A stretch of DNA of 64,000 nt from Bog-756 sp963756515 (GCA_963756515.1 CAVWNV010000010.1:62001-126000), one strand, 5' to 3'. Positions 51,114-59,795 are shown, counted from the stretch's first letter. A program made the numbers and translations. Notes: generated by a model not told the origin, from the sequence alone.

Positions 51114-52055
51114 TCATCCTCGGCTCTCCGTCGAAGCCGGGCTGCTGCAGTGCTTCCGGGGAACGGTGGCGGAATCGGAGCCCGTCTCCTCCAACGGTCG
51201 AAGCCCCTGAGTCGACAACGGCTCCGTCAGGAGCCCATGGGCGAATCGGATGCTCCCATCCGAGGGGGTCCCTATCCCGTTGCTACCGGGGGCATCGCAA
51301 TGAATGGCGTCCGGCCCCCCATAGCGGACCTGCTCGCGGCCGTCGATGCACGTCATGCCGCTCGCCGGCTGGCAGGGTAGGTACATCGTCCATCCCATGC
51401 CGGGCCCCGATATGGCGGCAGCCGCGTGCGTGTCGTACGTCCAACCATGGGCCGAGGCCAGCTCGGACATCATGACGTTGAAGGCCGGGTCGCCGTTGTA
51501 GCCCTGCTGCTCACCGTCGGTCCAGCCTTCGGGCACGCCGGGGTTCCGGGCCGGGCTGGCCGACAGGAAGACGCGGGCGCCCCGGGCCGTGGCGTACACC
51601 CCCATGGACTCCAGCGACCTCCTGTAGGCGGCAAGGATCCCCGCCAGGCTGTACGCGGTCGTCGCCGCCCTGATGCAGGCGTGAGCGGATACGCCGGGAT
51701 TGCCGCTGAACGCCAGCACGACCGCCTTCGGTCGGTCCGAATCGACGGCGTTCCTGAATGACAGATACCCACTCCCGGGTGGCGGGGAAGGCCGGTAACC
51801 GGCCCACAGGTCGCACGGACTGGCCCCAAGCCCGGCCAGCACCGCTGTGTCCGTCCGGGACGGAGACAGGTCGGTCAGATCGGTGGCTGCCGCGGCCACC
51901 AGGGAGTCCCCGACGACGAGTACGTCGGGCCTCCCCCTGGCGTCGGTGACCAGTGCCTGGCAGGCGAACCCGAGGCTCGCCGCCCCGATGCCGGCCGCGA
52001 CGATCAGGACCAGCCCGCGGAGCGTGAGGTGCCTGTTCGAGTCACCGACGCCCAT
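51114..52055 (-). CDS. Membrane-anchored SGNH hydrolase-type protein
   Basis: 313 aa. Residues about 14-33 are a single N-terminal hydrophobic anchor (GLVLIVAAGIGAASLGFA). SGNH blocks: VLVVGDSLVAAA (Ser near residue 49), GLGASPCDLW (Gly), LAFSGNPGV (Asn) and GPDAIHCDAPGS (Asp/His). This suggests an extracytoplasmic esterase or acyl-transfer-linked hydrolase acting on cell-wall glycan or lipid. A DosR-like box is centred 42.5 bp before the ATG. The six Cys outside suggest disulfides. Confidence 0.82.
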   Translation of the reverse strand: MGVGDSNRHLTLRGLVLIVAAGIGAASLGFACQALVTDARGRPDVLVVGDSLVAAAATDLTDLSPSRTDTAVLAGLGASPCDLWAGYRPSPPPGSGYLSFRNAVDSDRPKAVVLAFSGNPGVSAHACIRAATTAYSLAGILAAYRRSLESMGVYATARGARVFLSASPARNPGVPEGWTDGEQQGYNGDPAFNVMMSELASAHGWTYDTHAAAAISGPGMGWTMYLPCQPASGMTCIDGREQVRYGGPDAIHCDAPGSNGIGTPSDGSIRFAHGLLTEPLSTQGLRPLEETGSDSATVPRKHCSSPASTESRG

Positions 52056-52090
52056 GGGCCCAGTTCACCGTGGTCCGGGGCGATCCTCCA

Positions 52091-52104
52091 GAGTCCAAAG
52101 CCCC
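52091..52104 (-). promoter_or_regulatory. DosR-box-like palindrome upstream of SGNH gene
   Basis: Reverse strand reads GGGGCT-TT-GGACTC, 10 of 14 positions of the DosR core, centred 42.5 bp before ATG 52055. It shares the intergenic region with the divergent box at 52155-52168. Confidence 0.55.
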
Positions 52105-52154
52105 TTCGTCGCGGCGGCGGTGTGCTCCCGGTCCGCCAGCACCTCAGGCGGGAG

Positions 52155-52168
52155 AGGACCTTTGGCCC
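52155..52168 (+). promoter_or_regulatory. DosR-box-like palindrome upstream of aldehyde dehydrogenase operon
   Basis: Forward strand reads AGGACC-TT-TGGCCC, 10 of 14 positions of the DosR core, about 120 bp before the aldehyde dehydrogenase start. A TATAGA-like -10 lies at 52202-52207, 34 bp downstream of the box. Confidence 0.6.
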
Positions 52169-52286
52169 TGTTGGCCTGGTGTCCCCCTCCATACCCTTGG
52201 TTATAGAGCCAGAGACCGTCACCCGAGTTCCGTACATGTGACCGGATCGGAGTCTTGTCGGTGTCGGCAGAGAGATGGAGAAGACG

Positions 52287-53858
52287 ATGACCCTCACCGC
52301 AGACCCGTCCACACCCGAAGTAGCACCGTCACGGAGTGGCGAATTCATCGCCCCGGGACGGCCGGGAAGTGTGGTGGAGGTCAAGCCCCGTTACGACAAC
52401 TTCATCGGTGGAGCGTGGGTGGCGCCGGTCAAGGGCCGGTACATGGCCAACGTGAGCCCGGTGAACGGCCAGCCCTTCTGCGAGGTGGCGAGGTCGACCG
52501 CCGAGGATGTCGAGTTGGCCCTGGACGCAGCCCATGAGGCCAAAGACGCCTGGGGTGAGACCTCCCTCACGGAACGAGCAGCCGTGCTCAATGCCATCGC
52601 CGATGCCATCGAACTCAATCTCGAGATGTTGGCCGTCGCCGAAAGTTGGGAGAACGGGAAACCGGTGCGGGAGACCCTGGCCGCCGATCTCCCCCTGGCT
52701 GTCGACCACTTCCGGTATTTCGCCGGGGCGACCCGGTCGTTGGAGGGCCGTTCTACAGAGATCGACAAGGACACCGTCGCGTACCACTTCCACGAGCCGC
52801 TCGGTGTGGTCGGGCAGATCATCCCGTTCAACTTTCCTCTGCTCATGGCAGCATGGAAGATCGCGCCGGCACTGGCGGCAGGGAACTGCACCGTGGTCAA
52901 GCCGGCATCTCCCACCCCCTGGTCCATCCTGAAGCTGGCCGAGGTCATCGCCGACGTCGTGCCTCCCGGTGTGATCAACATCGTGACCGGCCCCGGAGGA
53001 GAGATCGGCAAGGCCTTGGCCACCAGCCCGCGCATCGCCAAGATCGGGTTCACCGGCGAGACCACCACCGGACGTCTCATCATGCAGTACGCAGCTCAGA
53101 ACCTCATCCCCTCCACCGTCGAGTTGGGGGGAAAGTCGCCCAACATCTTTTTTGCCGACGTCATGGATGAGGATGACGACTATCTCGACAAGGCCATCGA
53201 GGGGCTCGTGCTCTACGCCTTCAACAAGGGAGAGGTGTGCACCTGTCCGTCGAGGGCGCTCATCCACGAGTCGATCTACGACCGGTTCATAGAACGCTGT
53301 CTCGACCGGATCGCCAAGATCCGTCAAGGCAATCCGCTCCATCCCGACACCATGATCGGCCCGCAGGTCTCGACCCAGCAGATCGAGAAGATCGCCTCCT
53401 ACGTCGATATCGGGCGCCAGGAGGGTGCGGAGTGCCTCATCGGAGGGGAGCGGTCGCACCTGGGAGGCGAACTGGAAGGGGGCTACTACTTCGAGCCGAC
53501 CGTGCTGCGGGGTCACAATGAGATGCGGGTCTTCCAAGAGGAGATCTTCGGCCCTGTCCTCGCCGTCACCACGTTCACCGACGAGGCTGATGCCGTAAGG
53601 ATCGCCAACGACACGCTGTACGGACTCGGGGCCGGCGTCTGGACCCGCAACGGCAACCTGGCCTACCGCATGGGGCGTGCCGTCAAAGCCGGTCGGGTGT
53701 GGACCAACTGCTATCACCTCTATCCGGCTGGAGCCGCGTTCGGCGGCTACAAGATCTCCGGTGTCGGGCGGGAGAACCATCAGATGATGCTGGAGCACTA
53801 CTCCCAGACCAAGAACCTCCTGGTCAGCTACAGCACCAAACCGATGGGGTTCTTCTAG
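52287..53858 (+). CDS. Aldehyde dehydrogenase (acetaldehyde/ThcA-like)
   Basis: 523 aa from ATG 52287 (GGAG six bases upstream); ATG 52275 is possible. Motifs: IIPFNFPLLMAAWKIAPALAAGN, FTGETTTGRLIM, VELGGKSPNIFF, NKGEVCTCPSRALIHE (catalytic Cys) and EEIFGPVLAV. The DUF779 partner downstream and the ADH are the usual companions of this NAD-dependent acetaldehyde/alcohol-oxidation group. The operon sits behind a DosR-like box, pointing to fermentative or aldehyde-detoxifying use under low oxygen. Confidence 0.93.
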   Translation: MTLTADPSTPEVAPSRSGEFIAPGRPGSVVEVKPRYDNFIGGAWVAPVKGRYMANVSPVNGQPFCEVARSTAEDVELALDAAHEAKDAWGETSLTERAAVLNAIADAIELNLEMLAVAESWENGKPVRETLAADLPLAVDHFRYFAGATRSLEGRSTEIDKDTVAYHFHEPLGVVGQIIPFNFPLLMAAWKIAPALAAGNCTVVKPASPTPWSILKLAEVIADVVPPGVINIVTGPGGEIGKALATSPRIAKIGFTGETTTGRLIMQYAAQNLIPSTVELGGKSPNIFFADVMDEDDDYLDKAIEGLVLYAFNKGEVCTCPSRALIHESIYDRFIERCLDRIAKIRQGNPLHPDTMIGPQVSTQQIEKIASYVDIGRQEGAECLIGGERSHLGGELEGGYYFEPTVLRGHNEMRVFQEEIFGPVLAVTTFTDEADAVRIANDTLYGLGAGVWTRNGNLAYRMGRAVKAGRVWTNCYHLYPAGAAFGGYKISGVGRENHQMMLEHYSQTKNLLVSYSTKPMGFF

Positions 53859-53860
53859 CC

Positions 53861-54298
53861 ATGACGGCGGCCCTGGCCGGCGGTACGTCGGGGAGCCCCG
53901 GCGTCACCGCCACTCCGGCTGCCCTCGCCGCCATCGGCACCCTGGTGGGCCGGCGGGGGCCCGTGATGTTCTTCCAGTCGGGGGGGTGCTGTGACGGCAG
54001 CCTGCCCATGTGCTTCGACGATGGAGAACTGGTCATCGGCGACCGCGACGTCCTCCTGGGCGAGGTCGGTGGCTGTCCCTTCTACATCGACCACCGGCAG
54101 TACGAGGCATGGAAACACACGCAGCTGATCCTTGGCGTGGGAGCGGGTGAACCCGAAGGGTTCTCGCTTCCGGCCGGGGAGGATCGACATTTCATCATCA
54201 CATCCCGCGTGTTCGACGCCGATGAAGTGGTCGGTCCGAGTCCCGCAACATGCTCCGCCAGAGAGTCAGTCCCGATGGAACCAAGGAGAAGACCATGA
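53861..54298 (+). CDS. DUF779 family protein
   Basis: 145 aa, two bases after the aldehyde dehydrogenase stop. VMFFQSGGCCDGSLPMCFDDGELVIGDRDVLLG and CPFYIDHRQYEAWKHTQLILGVG are diagnostic of DUF779, which nearly always follows class III-type aldehyde dehydrogenase genes; the Cys cluster CC...C could bind metal. The reaction is unknown; it may mature or regulate the dehydrogenase. Its stop overlaps the ADH start as ATGA. Confidence 0.9.
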   Translation: MTAALAGGTSGSPGVTATPAALAAIGTLVGRRGPVMFFQSGGCCDGSLPMCFDDGELVIGDRDVLLGEVGGCPFYIDHRQYEAWKHTQLILGVGAGEPEGFSLPAGEDRHFIITSRVFDADEVVGPSPATCSARESVPMEPRRRP

Positions 54299-55308
54299 GA
54301 GCAGCTGTTGTCCACTCGTTCGACCAGCCGTTGCGGGTCGAGGACGTGCCGGAGCCCGAAGTCGGCCCCGGGCAGGTCGTGGTCCGGATCGAGACCTGCG
54401 GTCTCTGCCACACCGATATTCATGCCGCCCACGGCGACTGGCCCGTCAAGCCCAACCCGCCCTTCATCCCCGGCCACGAAGGCGTGGGTATCGTCGAACA
54501 GGTCGGCTCAGGGGTCACCCATGTGGCGGAGGGAGATCGGGTGGCCATTCCGTGGCTGGGCTATGCGTGTGGAGCCTGCGAGTACTGTGCCTCCGGCCGT
54601 GAGACGCTCTGCCCCAATCAACAGATGACCGGCTACACCGTCAACGGGAGTTACGCCGACTTCGCAGTGGCCAATGCCTCCTTCGTCGGGCACGTCCCTG
54701 AAGGTCTCGACCCCTTGGACGCGGCACCGTTGACCTGTGCCGGAGTCACCTCGTACAAGGCGGTCAAGGTGTCTGGCGCACGCTCCTCGGACCTCGTGGC
54801 GGTGTTCGGCATCGGCGGGCTCGGCCATCTGGCCGTCCAGTATTCGAGGATCGCCGGAGCTTCGGTGGCTGCAGTCGACCTGGTCGACTCCAAGCTGGCC
54901 TTGGCCACCGAGCTCGGAGCCGAGCACACATTCAACGCCCTGGCCGGGGACCCCGCGGAGGGGATCCAGGCGCTCGGCGGGGCTGACCAGGCGATCGCCC
55001 TGGCCGTCTCCCCGGCTGCGGTCGAGCAGGCCTACCGGAGTCTCAAGCGAGGTGGCACCCTCGTCCTGGTCGGCCTTCCGGCCGACAACTTCGTCCGGCT
55101 GCCCATATTCGAGACGGTGCTGCAGGGGATCACGGTGACCGGTTCCATCGTGGGTACCCGCGTCGACCTGGCCGAGACATTCCAACTGCATGCCGAGGGC
55201 CGCACCCGAATCGTGCGCGAGACCAGACGCCTCGACGAAGTGAACGAGGCGTTCGAGCAGATCGAGAAGGGTGGTGTCGACGCCCGTCTGGTGTTCGACT
55301 TCCGCTGA
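54295..55308 (+). CDS. Zinc-dependent alcohol dehydrogenase (AdhP-like)
   Basis: 337 aa, ATG 54295 with AAGGAG. Catalytic-zinc ligands CGLCHTDIHAAHGDW and PGHEGVGIVEQVG; structural zinc CGACEYCASGRETLC; NAD site VAVFGIGGLGHLAVQYSRI; later VVSPAAVEQAYRSLKRGGTLVLVGLP. Together with the aldehyde dehydrogenase it forms an alcohol-aldehyde-acid operon, reversible in redox-limited cells. Confidence 0.95.
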   Translation: MRAAVVHSFDQPLRVEDVPEPEVGPGQVVVRIETCGLCHTDIHAAHGDWPVKPNPPFIPGHEGVGIVEQVGSGVTHVAEGDRVAIPWLGYACGACEYCASGRETLCPNQQMTGYTVNGSYADFAVANASFVGHVPEGLDPLDAAPLTCAGVTSYKAVKVSGARSSDLVAVFGIGGLGHLAVQYSRIAGASVAAVDLVDSKLALATELGAEHTFNALAGDPAEGIQALGGADQAIALAVSPAAVEQAYRSLKRGGTLVLVGLPADNFVRLPIFETVLQGITVTGSIVGTRVDLAETFQLHAEGRTRIVRETRRLDEVNEAFEQIEKGGVDARLVFDFR

Positions 55309-55338
55309 GCATCGGGGAAGTGATCCATCTCCACCGCT

Positions 55339-55369
55339 GCCTGGTCGGGCGGGAGAATCTCGACCAGGC
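55339..55369 (+). terminator. Hairpin between convergent ADH and aldo-keto reductase genes
   Basis: A perfect 9-bp stem, GCCTGGTCG / CGACCAGGC, with a 13-base loop follows the ADH stop by 30 bp, between convergent genes. No U-run is present; position suggests a bidirectional transcript end. Confidence 0.5.
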
Positions 55370-55405
55370 CAGCCGGTGGGCAGACGCGCCCACCATCGGA
55401 CCACT

Positions 55406-56383
55406 TCAACGCTCGATCAACTGCATCTGCTCTTCATTGTGATGATCGCCGGCGGCGGGGGTCAGCTTGTCGAGACGGTCGAGCTGGTCGGGGCTCAGCC
55501 GGACTTCGTCGGCTGCAACGTTCTCTTCGACCCGGGACACCCGCTTCGTGCCGGGGATCGGGACGATGTCGTCGCCCTGGGCCAGCAGCCAGGCCAGTGA
55601 GACCTGTGCCGGTGTGCACCCCACTTCAGCGGCAACGGACCGGACCTCGTCGGCACTGCCCAGGTTGTGCTGGAGGTTCTCACCGGTGAAGCGCGGGTTC
55701 GACCTCCGAAAGTCGTTGTCGGCCAGGTCGTCGATGGAGCGCACCGTCCCGGTCAGGAGCCCGCGACCCAAGGGTGAGTAGGCGACGAGGCCGATACCCA
55801 GCTGCCGCAGGACGGGGAGCGACCTGGCCTCGGGGTCGCGGGTCCACAGCGAGTACTCGGTCTGTAGCGCGGTGATCGGGTGAACGGCATGGGCCCGGCG
55901 GATGGTGTCGGGACCGGCTTCGGACAGCCCGATGTGGCGGATCTTGCCTTCGGCCACCAGCTCGCCGAGCGCTCCCACGGTCTCCTCGATTGGCGTGTTC
56001 GGGTCGACCCGGTGCTGGTAGTAGAGGTCGATGTGGTCCACGTCGAGTCGCTGGAGTGAGCCTTCGAGGGCCGTACGGATGTTTGCCGGCGAGCTGTCCA
56101 GGGCGCCGGGACCAGCGCCTGCGTGGGAGACCATTCCGAACTTGGTGGCCAACACCACCTGGTCGCGGCGGCCGCTGATGGCCCGGCCGACCAGCTCCTC
56201 GTTGGCGAACGGCCCGTAGATTTCGGCGGTGTCGATCAGGGTCACGCCGAGCTCGAGGGCTCGGTGGATGGTGCGGATGGACTCGGCGTCATCCGATCCG
56301 GCCCCGGTGTAGGCGGTCGACATGCCCATGGTGCCCAGGCCGATGCGGGAGACCTCGAGGGTTCCCAGAGTGCCGTGCTTCAT
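55406..56383 (-). CDS. Aldo/keto reductase
   Basis: 325 aa from ATG 56383. MKHGTLGTLEVSRIGLGTMGMS opens the TIM barrel; the catalytic tetrad is seen as LIDTAEIYG (Asp, Tyr), VLATKFG (Lys) and DLYYQHRVD (His). C-terminal PIPGTKRVSRVEENVAADEV is the NADP-binding section. It reduces aldehydes or ketones with NADPH, possibly carbonyl stress products of the neighbouring aldehyde pathway. Confidence 0.93.
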   Translation of the reverse strand: MKHGTLGTLEVSRIGLGTMGMSTAYTGAGSDDAESIRTIHRALELGVTLIDTAEIYGPFANEELVGRAISGRRDQVVLATKFGMVSHAGAGPGALDSSPANIRTALEGSLQRLDVDHIDLYYQHRVDPNTPIEETVGALGELVAEGKIRHIGLSEAGPDTIRRAHAVHPITALQTEYSLWTRDPEARSLPVLRQLGIGLVAYSPLGRGLLTGTVRSIDDLADNDFRRSNPRFTGENLQHNLGSADEVRSVAAEVGCTPAQVSLAWLLAQGDDIVPIPGTKRVSRVEENVAADEVRLSPDQLDRLDKLTPAAGDHHNEEQMQLIER

Positions 56384-56489
56384 GGTTGCCGTCCTCCTCC
56401 GGAAATCGCTCCCCTCATGAAAGCACACATGACCACCGCTACTCTCTTCCCCTACCCTGGTGAGGGGCGCGTAGCGGGAGGTGCGCAGA

Positions 56490-56837
56490 GTGACGAATTT
56501 CCTCAATCCAGAGATTCCACCGAGCGGGACCGGTTGCGTCGAATGTCTCGAGGCCGGGGGTTGGTGGCTGCACCTGCGACGGTGCGGGGAGTGCGGCCAC
56601 ATCGGATGTTGTGACAACTCGCCCAGCCAGCATGCAACCGGGCATGCGAACTCGTCAGGTCACCCTGTCATCCGTAGCTTCGAGCCGGGCGAGGATTGGT
56701 TCTGGAACTACCGAACCAACGAATACCTGGAAGGCCCTCGATTGGCACCCCCGCTCCATCATCCTCTCGACCAGCCCGTGCCCGGACCGGCCGGGCGGGT
56801 GCCCGACAACTGGCAAGACCTGTTGATGGATTCGTAA
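56490..56837 (+). CDS. UBP-type zinc finger domain protein
   Basis: About 115 aa from GTG 56490 (GGGAGG upstream; GTG 56481 is alternative). CVECLEAGGWWLHLRRCGECGHIGCCDNSPSQHATGH with HPVIRSFEPGEDWFW matches the ZnF-UBP fold seen in eukaryotic ubiquitin-binding proteins. Cys/His zinc ligands are all present. In bacteria these stand-alone domains have no known ligand. It lies divergent from the aldo-keto reductase. Confidence 0.88.
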   Translation: MTNFLNPEIPPSGTGCVECLEAGGWWLHLRRCGECGHIGCCDNSPSQHATGHANSSGHPVIRSFEPGEDWFWNYRTNEYLEGPRLAPPLHHPLDQPVPGPAGRVPDNWQDLLMDS

Positions 56838-56915
56838 GCGGTCACGACGCTGGCGGACCGCGGGAACCGCACGCGGCTGCGGAAGAGAAGTGGCCTCGAA
56901 GATGTTCAATTGGGC

Positions 56916-57935
56916 ATGAAGCGCATCGGATTCCTATCCTTCGGCCACTGGTCGCCTTCGCCGCACTCGCAGGCCGGCTCGGCCTCCGATGTCCTGCTGC
57001 AGTCGATCGACCTGGCGGTGGCCGCCGAGGAGCTGGGTGCGGACGGGGCGTACTTCCGGGTGCACCACTTCGCCAATCAGCTCTCCTCGCCCTTTCCTTT
57101 GCTGGCGGCAGTCGGTGCGCGGACCAGCACGATCGAGATCGGGACCGGCGTGATCGACATGCGCTACGAGAACCCGCTCTACATGGCCGAAGATGCCGGC
57201 TCTGCTGATCTCATCTCGGGCGGTCGGCTGCAGCTCGGCATAAGCCGCGGATCGCCCGAGCAGGTCATCGATGGCTTCCGCTACTTCGGCTACACCCCGC
57301 CCGAGGGCGCCGATGCGGCCGACATGGCCCGCGAACACACGCGTGTCTTCCTCGAGGTCCTCGAGGGCGAGGGCTTCGCCGAGCCGAACCCGCGGCCGAT
57401 GTTTGCCAACCCACCCGGACTGCTTCGGATCGAACCGCATTCCGATGGACTGCGCCAGCGGATCTGGTGGGGGGCCGGCACTCGGAGAACCGCCGAATGG
57501 ACCGCCGAACAGGGCATGAACCTGATGAGCTCGACGCTTCTCAGCGAGGACACCGGTGTGCCCTTCCATCAGCTGCAGGCCGAACAGATCGAGCGATTCC
57601 GCAAGGCCTGGGCCAACGCCGGCCACCACCGCGAGCCCCGTGTCTCGGTGAGCCGCAGCATATTCCCGATCGTCAGCGACCTCGACCGCATCTACTTCGG
57701 CAACGAAGGCAACTCACAGGATCAGGTCGGATTCATCGATGGCGGTAAAGCCCGCTTCGGCGGGACCTATGCGGGGGAGCCCGAGCTGCTCATCGAGCAA
57801 CTGGCACGAGATGAGGCCATTGCCGCTGCTGACACTCTGCTCTTGACGATTCCCAATCAACTCGGCGTCGACTACTGCGCCCACATCCTCGATTCGCTCC
57901 TGACCGACATCGCTCCGGAACTCGGCTGGCGCTGA
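56916..57935 (+). CDS. LLM-class flavin-dependent oxidoreductase
   Basis: 339 aa from ATG 56916. RIGFLSFGHWSP, DLAVAAEELGADGAYFRVHHFANQ, IEIGTGVIDMRYENPLYMAEDAGSADLISGGRLQLGISRGSPEQVI are typical of the luciferase-like monooxygenase family. The closest general pattern is flavin-dependent LLM enzymes of the alkanal/alkane monooxygenase type. Specific substrate is not evident. It follows the zinc finger gene by 78 bp. Confidence 0.9.
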   Translation: MKRIGFLSFGHWSPSPHSQAGSASDVLLQSIDLAVAAEELGADGAYFRVHHFANQLSSPFPLLAAVGARTSTIEIGTGVIDMRYENPLYMAEDAGSADLISGGRLQLGISRGSPEQVIDGFRYFGYTPPEGADAADMAREHTRVFLEVLEGEGFAEPNPRPMFANPPGLLRIEPHSDGLRQRIWWGAGTRRTAEWTAEQGMNLMSSTLLSEDTGVPFHQLQAEQIERFRKAWANAGHHREPRVSVSRSIFPIVSDLDRIYFGNEGNSQDQVGFIDGGKARFGGTYAGEPELLIEQLARDEAIAAADTLLLTIPNQLGVDYCAHILDSLLTDIAPELGWR

Positions 57936-58028
57936 GCGGACGTAGCATCCCGCCGCGCCCACAGGCACACCAGGTCGCCCCACCCCTTCGTGGCGCGGCC
58001 CGCGAGGCACTCGTGGCGCGCCGGTGCG

Positions 58029-58748
58029 CTAGTGGGGGAGCATCATGGCGAGGCCATCGAGGACCCGATCCAGGCCCAGGTCGAAGCTGTGCTCCAGGCG
58101 GTCGGGATCGTGTGGCGCCCGAGCATCGAATACGACGCGGGTGAGGAGCGGGTAGCGGCCGCTCTCGATCAGACTCTCAATGTAGGGGATCTGGGTTTGC
58201 ATCCATTCCTGCCGGTCCATACCGGAGCGACGGATGGCCTCCTGCTCCGAGAGCTCCTCGAGGGCGCGACCACGGACGAAGGCGCCGAGTGTCTCGACCA
58301 TCACGAGCATATGGTCGATCTCGAGGCCGAGTCCGTCGATAGCACCGAGCACCTGTTCGTAGCGCTGAGCCTCGTTGGGTCCGAAACTGCGCAAGCTGGC
58401 GCTTGGCCCGGCCATCCAGGGGTGGCGCAGGGTCATGGCCCGCAGGCCGTGAGCGAACGAGCGCAGGTCCTCGCGCCAGTCCCCGCGCACCTCGAACTGC
58501 AGATCGTGGCCCATCACCGAGTCGACCATCAGCTCGATCAGCTCGTCCTTGCGGGCGACGTAGCGGTAGAGCGATGTCGCTCCGACACCCAGCTCCACCG
58601 CCAGGGCTCGCATCGAGACCGCCTCGATTCCCTGCATATCGGCCAGCCCCACGGCGGCCTTGGCGATCTCCTCTCGCGAGTGCGACGGTGCGGGGCCACG
58701 CGTGGCCCGTTCGGGACGGTCCCAGATGACCCTTCGACTCGAACTCAT
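58029..58748 (-). CDS. TetR family regulator with TetR_C_1-like domain
   Basis: 239 aa from ATG 58748; longer starts add an unsupported 31 residues. The HTH EEIAKAAVGLADMQGIEAVSMRALAVELGVGATSLYRYVARKDELIELMVD and the C-terminal domain with LRSFAHGLRAMTLRHPWM, ALEELSEQEAI place it in the tetracycline-repressor-C group, which often controls drug or solvent responses. It is convergent with the LLM gene, so LLM control is only a guess. Confidence 0.88.
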   Translation of the reverse strand: MSSSRRVIWDRPERATRGPAPSHSREEIAKAAVGLADMQGIEAVSMRALAVELGVGATSLYRYVARKDELIELMVDSVMGHDLQFEVRGDWREDLRSFAHGLRAMTLRHPWMAGPSASLRSFGPNEAQRYEQVLGAIDGLGLEIDHMLVMVETLGAFVRGRALEELSEQEAIRRSGMDRQEWMQTQIPYIESLIESGRYPLLTRVVFDARAPHDPDRLEHSFDLGLDRVLDGLAMMLPH

Positions 58749-58983
58749 TGCGTTCGATCGGCATCCACCAACCCAGGCCCTGGCGATCACGGCGTGGGCG
58801 TGCCTGGTGCCGCTGGCGGCCACCTTCGTGCTCCTGTTCAAGCTGCCGATGCACGCCCGCGAGCCACAGAACTGACGGGTCGTGGGAGGCGGCCAGTGGT
58901 CATCGATCGGGTGAATCAGGCCACATCGGAGTATTGCCGTCCCCCTGTCGACGAGGCACCCCCCCCGTCCTTGTGACAGCCAG

Positions 58984-59005
58984 GGCTATGGAGCCGGGCA
59001 TAGCC
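58984..59005. other. Stem-loop in the TetR-DHFR-like gap
   Basis: A 7-bp perfect stem, GGCTATG / CATAGCC, with an eight-base loop lies in the 383-bp gap between the TetR start and the RibD-like gene. The rest of that gap (58749-59131) shows nothing else convincing. It could be an operator or a hairpin. Confidence 0.35.
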
Positions 59006-59131
59006 ACTGCGGAAAGGCCTCGGTGGATGAGGACGTTCCGGGGGGTCCAACTGCGGCGAACCGGGCCGCCGTCGGCGCGTCTCATCTACACTCGCTCACA
59101 GGCAGCCTCACGCGGGCCACGGAGGAGTGAC

Positions 59132-59692
59132 ATGGCCAAGTTGATCTACGTGGCGAATGTGTCCCTCGACGGCTACATCGAGGACGCCAACGGCCAGTTC
59201 GAATGGACCGCACCCTCCGACGAAGTCCTCACCTTCATCACTGACATCGTGCGTCCCGTCGGTACCCACCTCTATGGACGGCGCCTGTACGAGACGATGG
59301 CCGTTTGGGAGGCCGACCCCACCCTGGCCGCCCAGTCGGAGCTCATGGCCGACTTCGCCAACGTCTGGCAAGCGGCCGATAAGGTCGTCTACTCCACGAC
59401 GTTGCCGGAGGTCTCGACCACCAACACGCGGCTCGACCGCAGCTTCGACCCCGATTCGGTCCGCGGGATGAAGGCGTCCGGGGCGAGCGATTTGACCGTC
59501 GGTGGGTCGATTCTCGCGGCGCAAGCGCTCAACGCTGGACTGGTCGATGAGTGCCAGCTCTTCGTCTATCCGGTGCTCGTCGGCGGAGGAAAACCCGCAT
59601 TCCCCGGCGACGCGCACGTCCGCTTGGACCTGCTGGAGGAGCACCGGTTCGGCAATGGTGTCGTGAACCTCCGGTATCGCATCCAGAGCTGA
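59132..59692 (+). CDS. Dihydrofolate reductase/RibD C-terminal family protein
   Basis: 186 aa from ATG 59132 after GGAGGAG. KLIYVANVSLDGYIEDANGQFEW, VGTHLYGRRLYETMAVWEAD, KVVYSTTL and LTVGGSILAAQALNAGLVDECQLFVYPVLVGGGKPAFP are typical of the YyaP/RibD_C group. Such proteins reduce unknown pterin- or flavin-precursor-like substrates and are distinct from FolA at 40 kb. A terminator-like hairpin lies 100 bp downstream. Confidence 0.9.
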   Translation: MAKLIYVANVSLDGYIEDANGQFEWTAPSDEVLTFITDIVRPVGTHLYGRRLYETMAVWEADPTLAAQSELMADFANVWQAADKVVYSTTLPEVSTTNTRLDRSFDPDSVRGMKASGASDLTVGGSILAAQALNAGLVDECQLFVYPVLVGGGKPAFPGDAHVRLDLLEEHRFGNGVVNLRYRIQS

Positions 59693-59795
59693 CCCTCTCG
59701 CTGGACGCTAACCCGTCACCGTTGCTTCCAGTATCCCAACTGGGGGAGCGACTTAGGCGAAGAACAATCGGTCACCCACAGCGCCGCGTGCGCCT

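Noticed and set aside
58726..58875. Small forward frame with one hydrophobic stretch overlapping the TetR gene start
   Set aside because: It overlaps the well-supported TetR coding region antisense and has no ribosome site.
59740..59760. GCGACTTAGGCG half-site-like string before the rph-type gene
   Set aside because: Only one half resembles the box and the match is poor; not enough to call.
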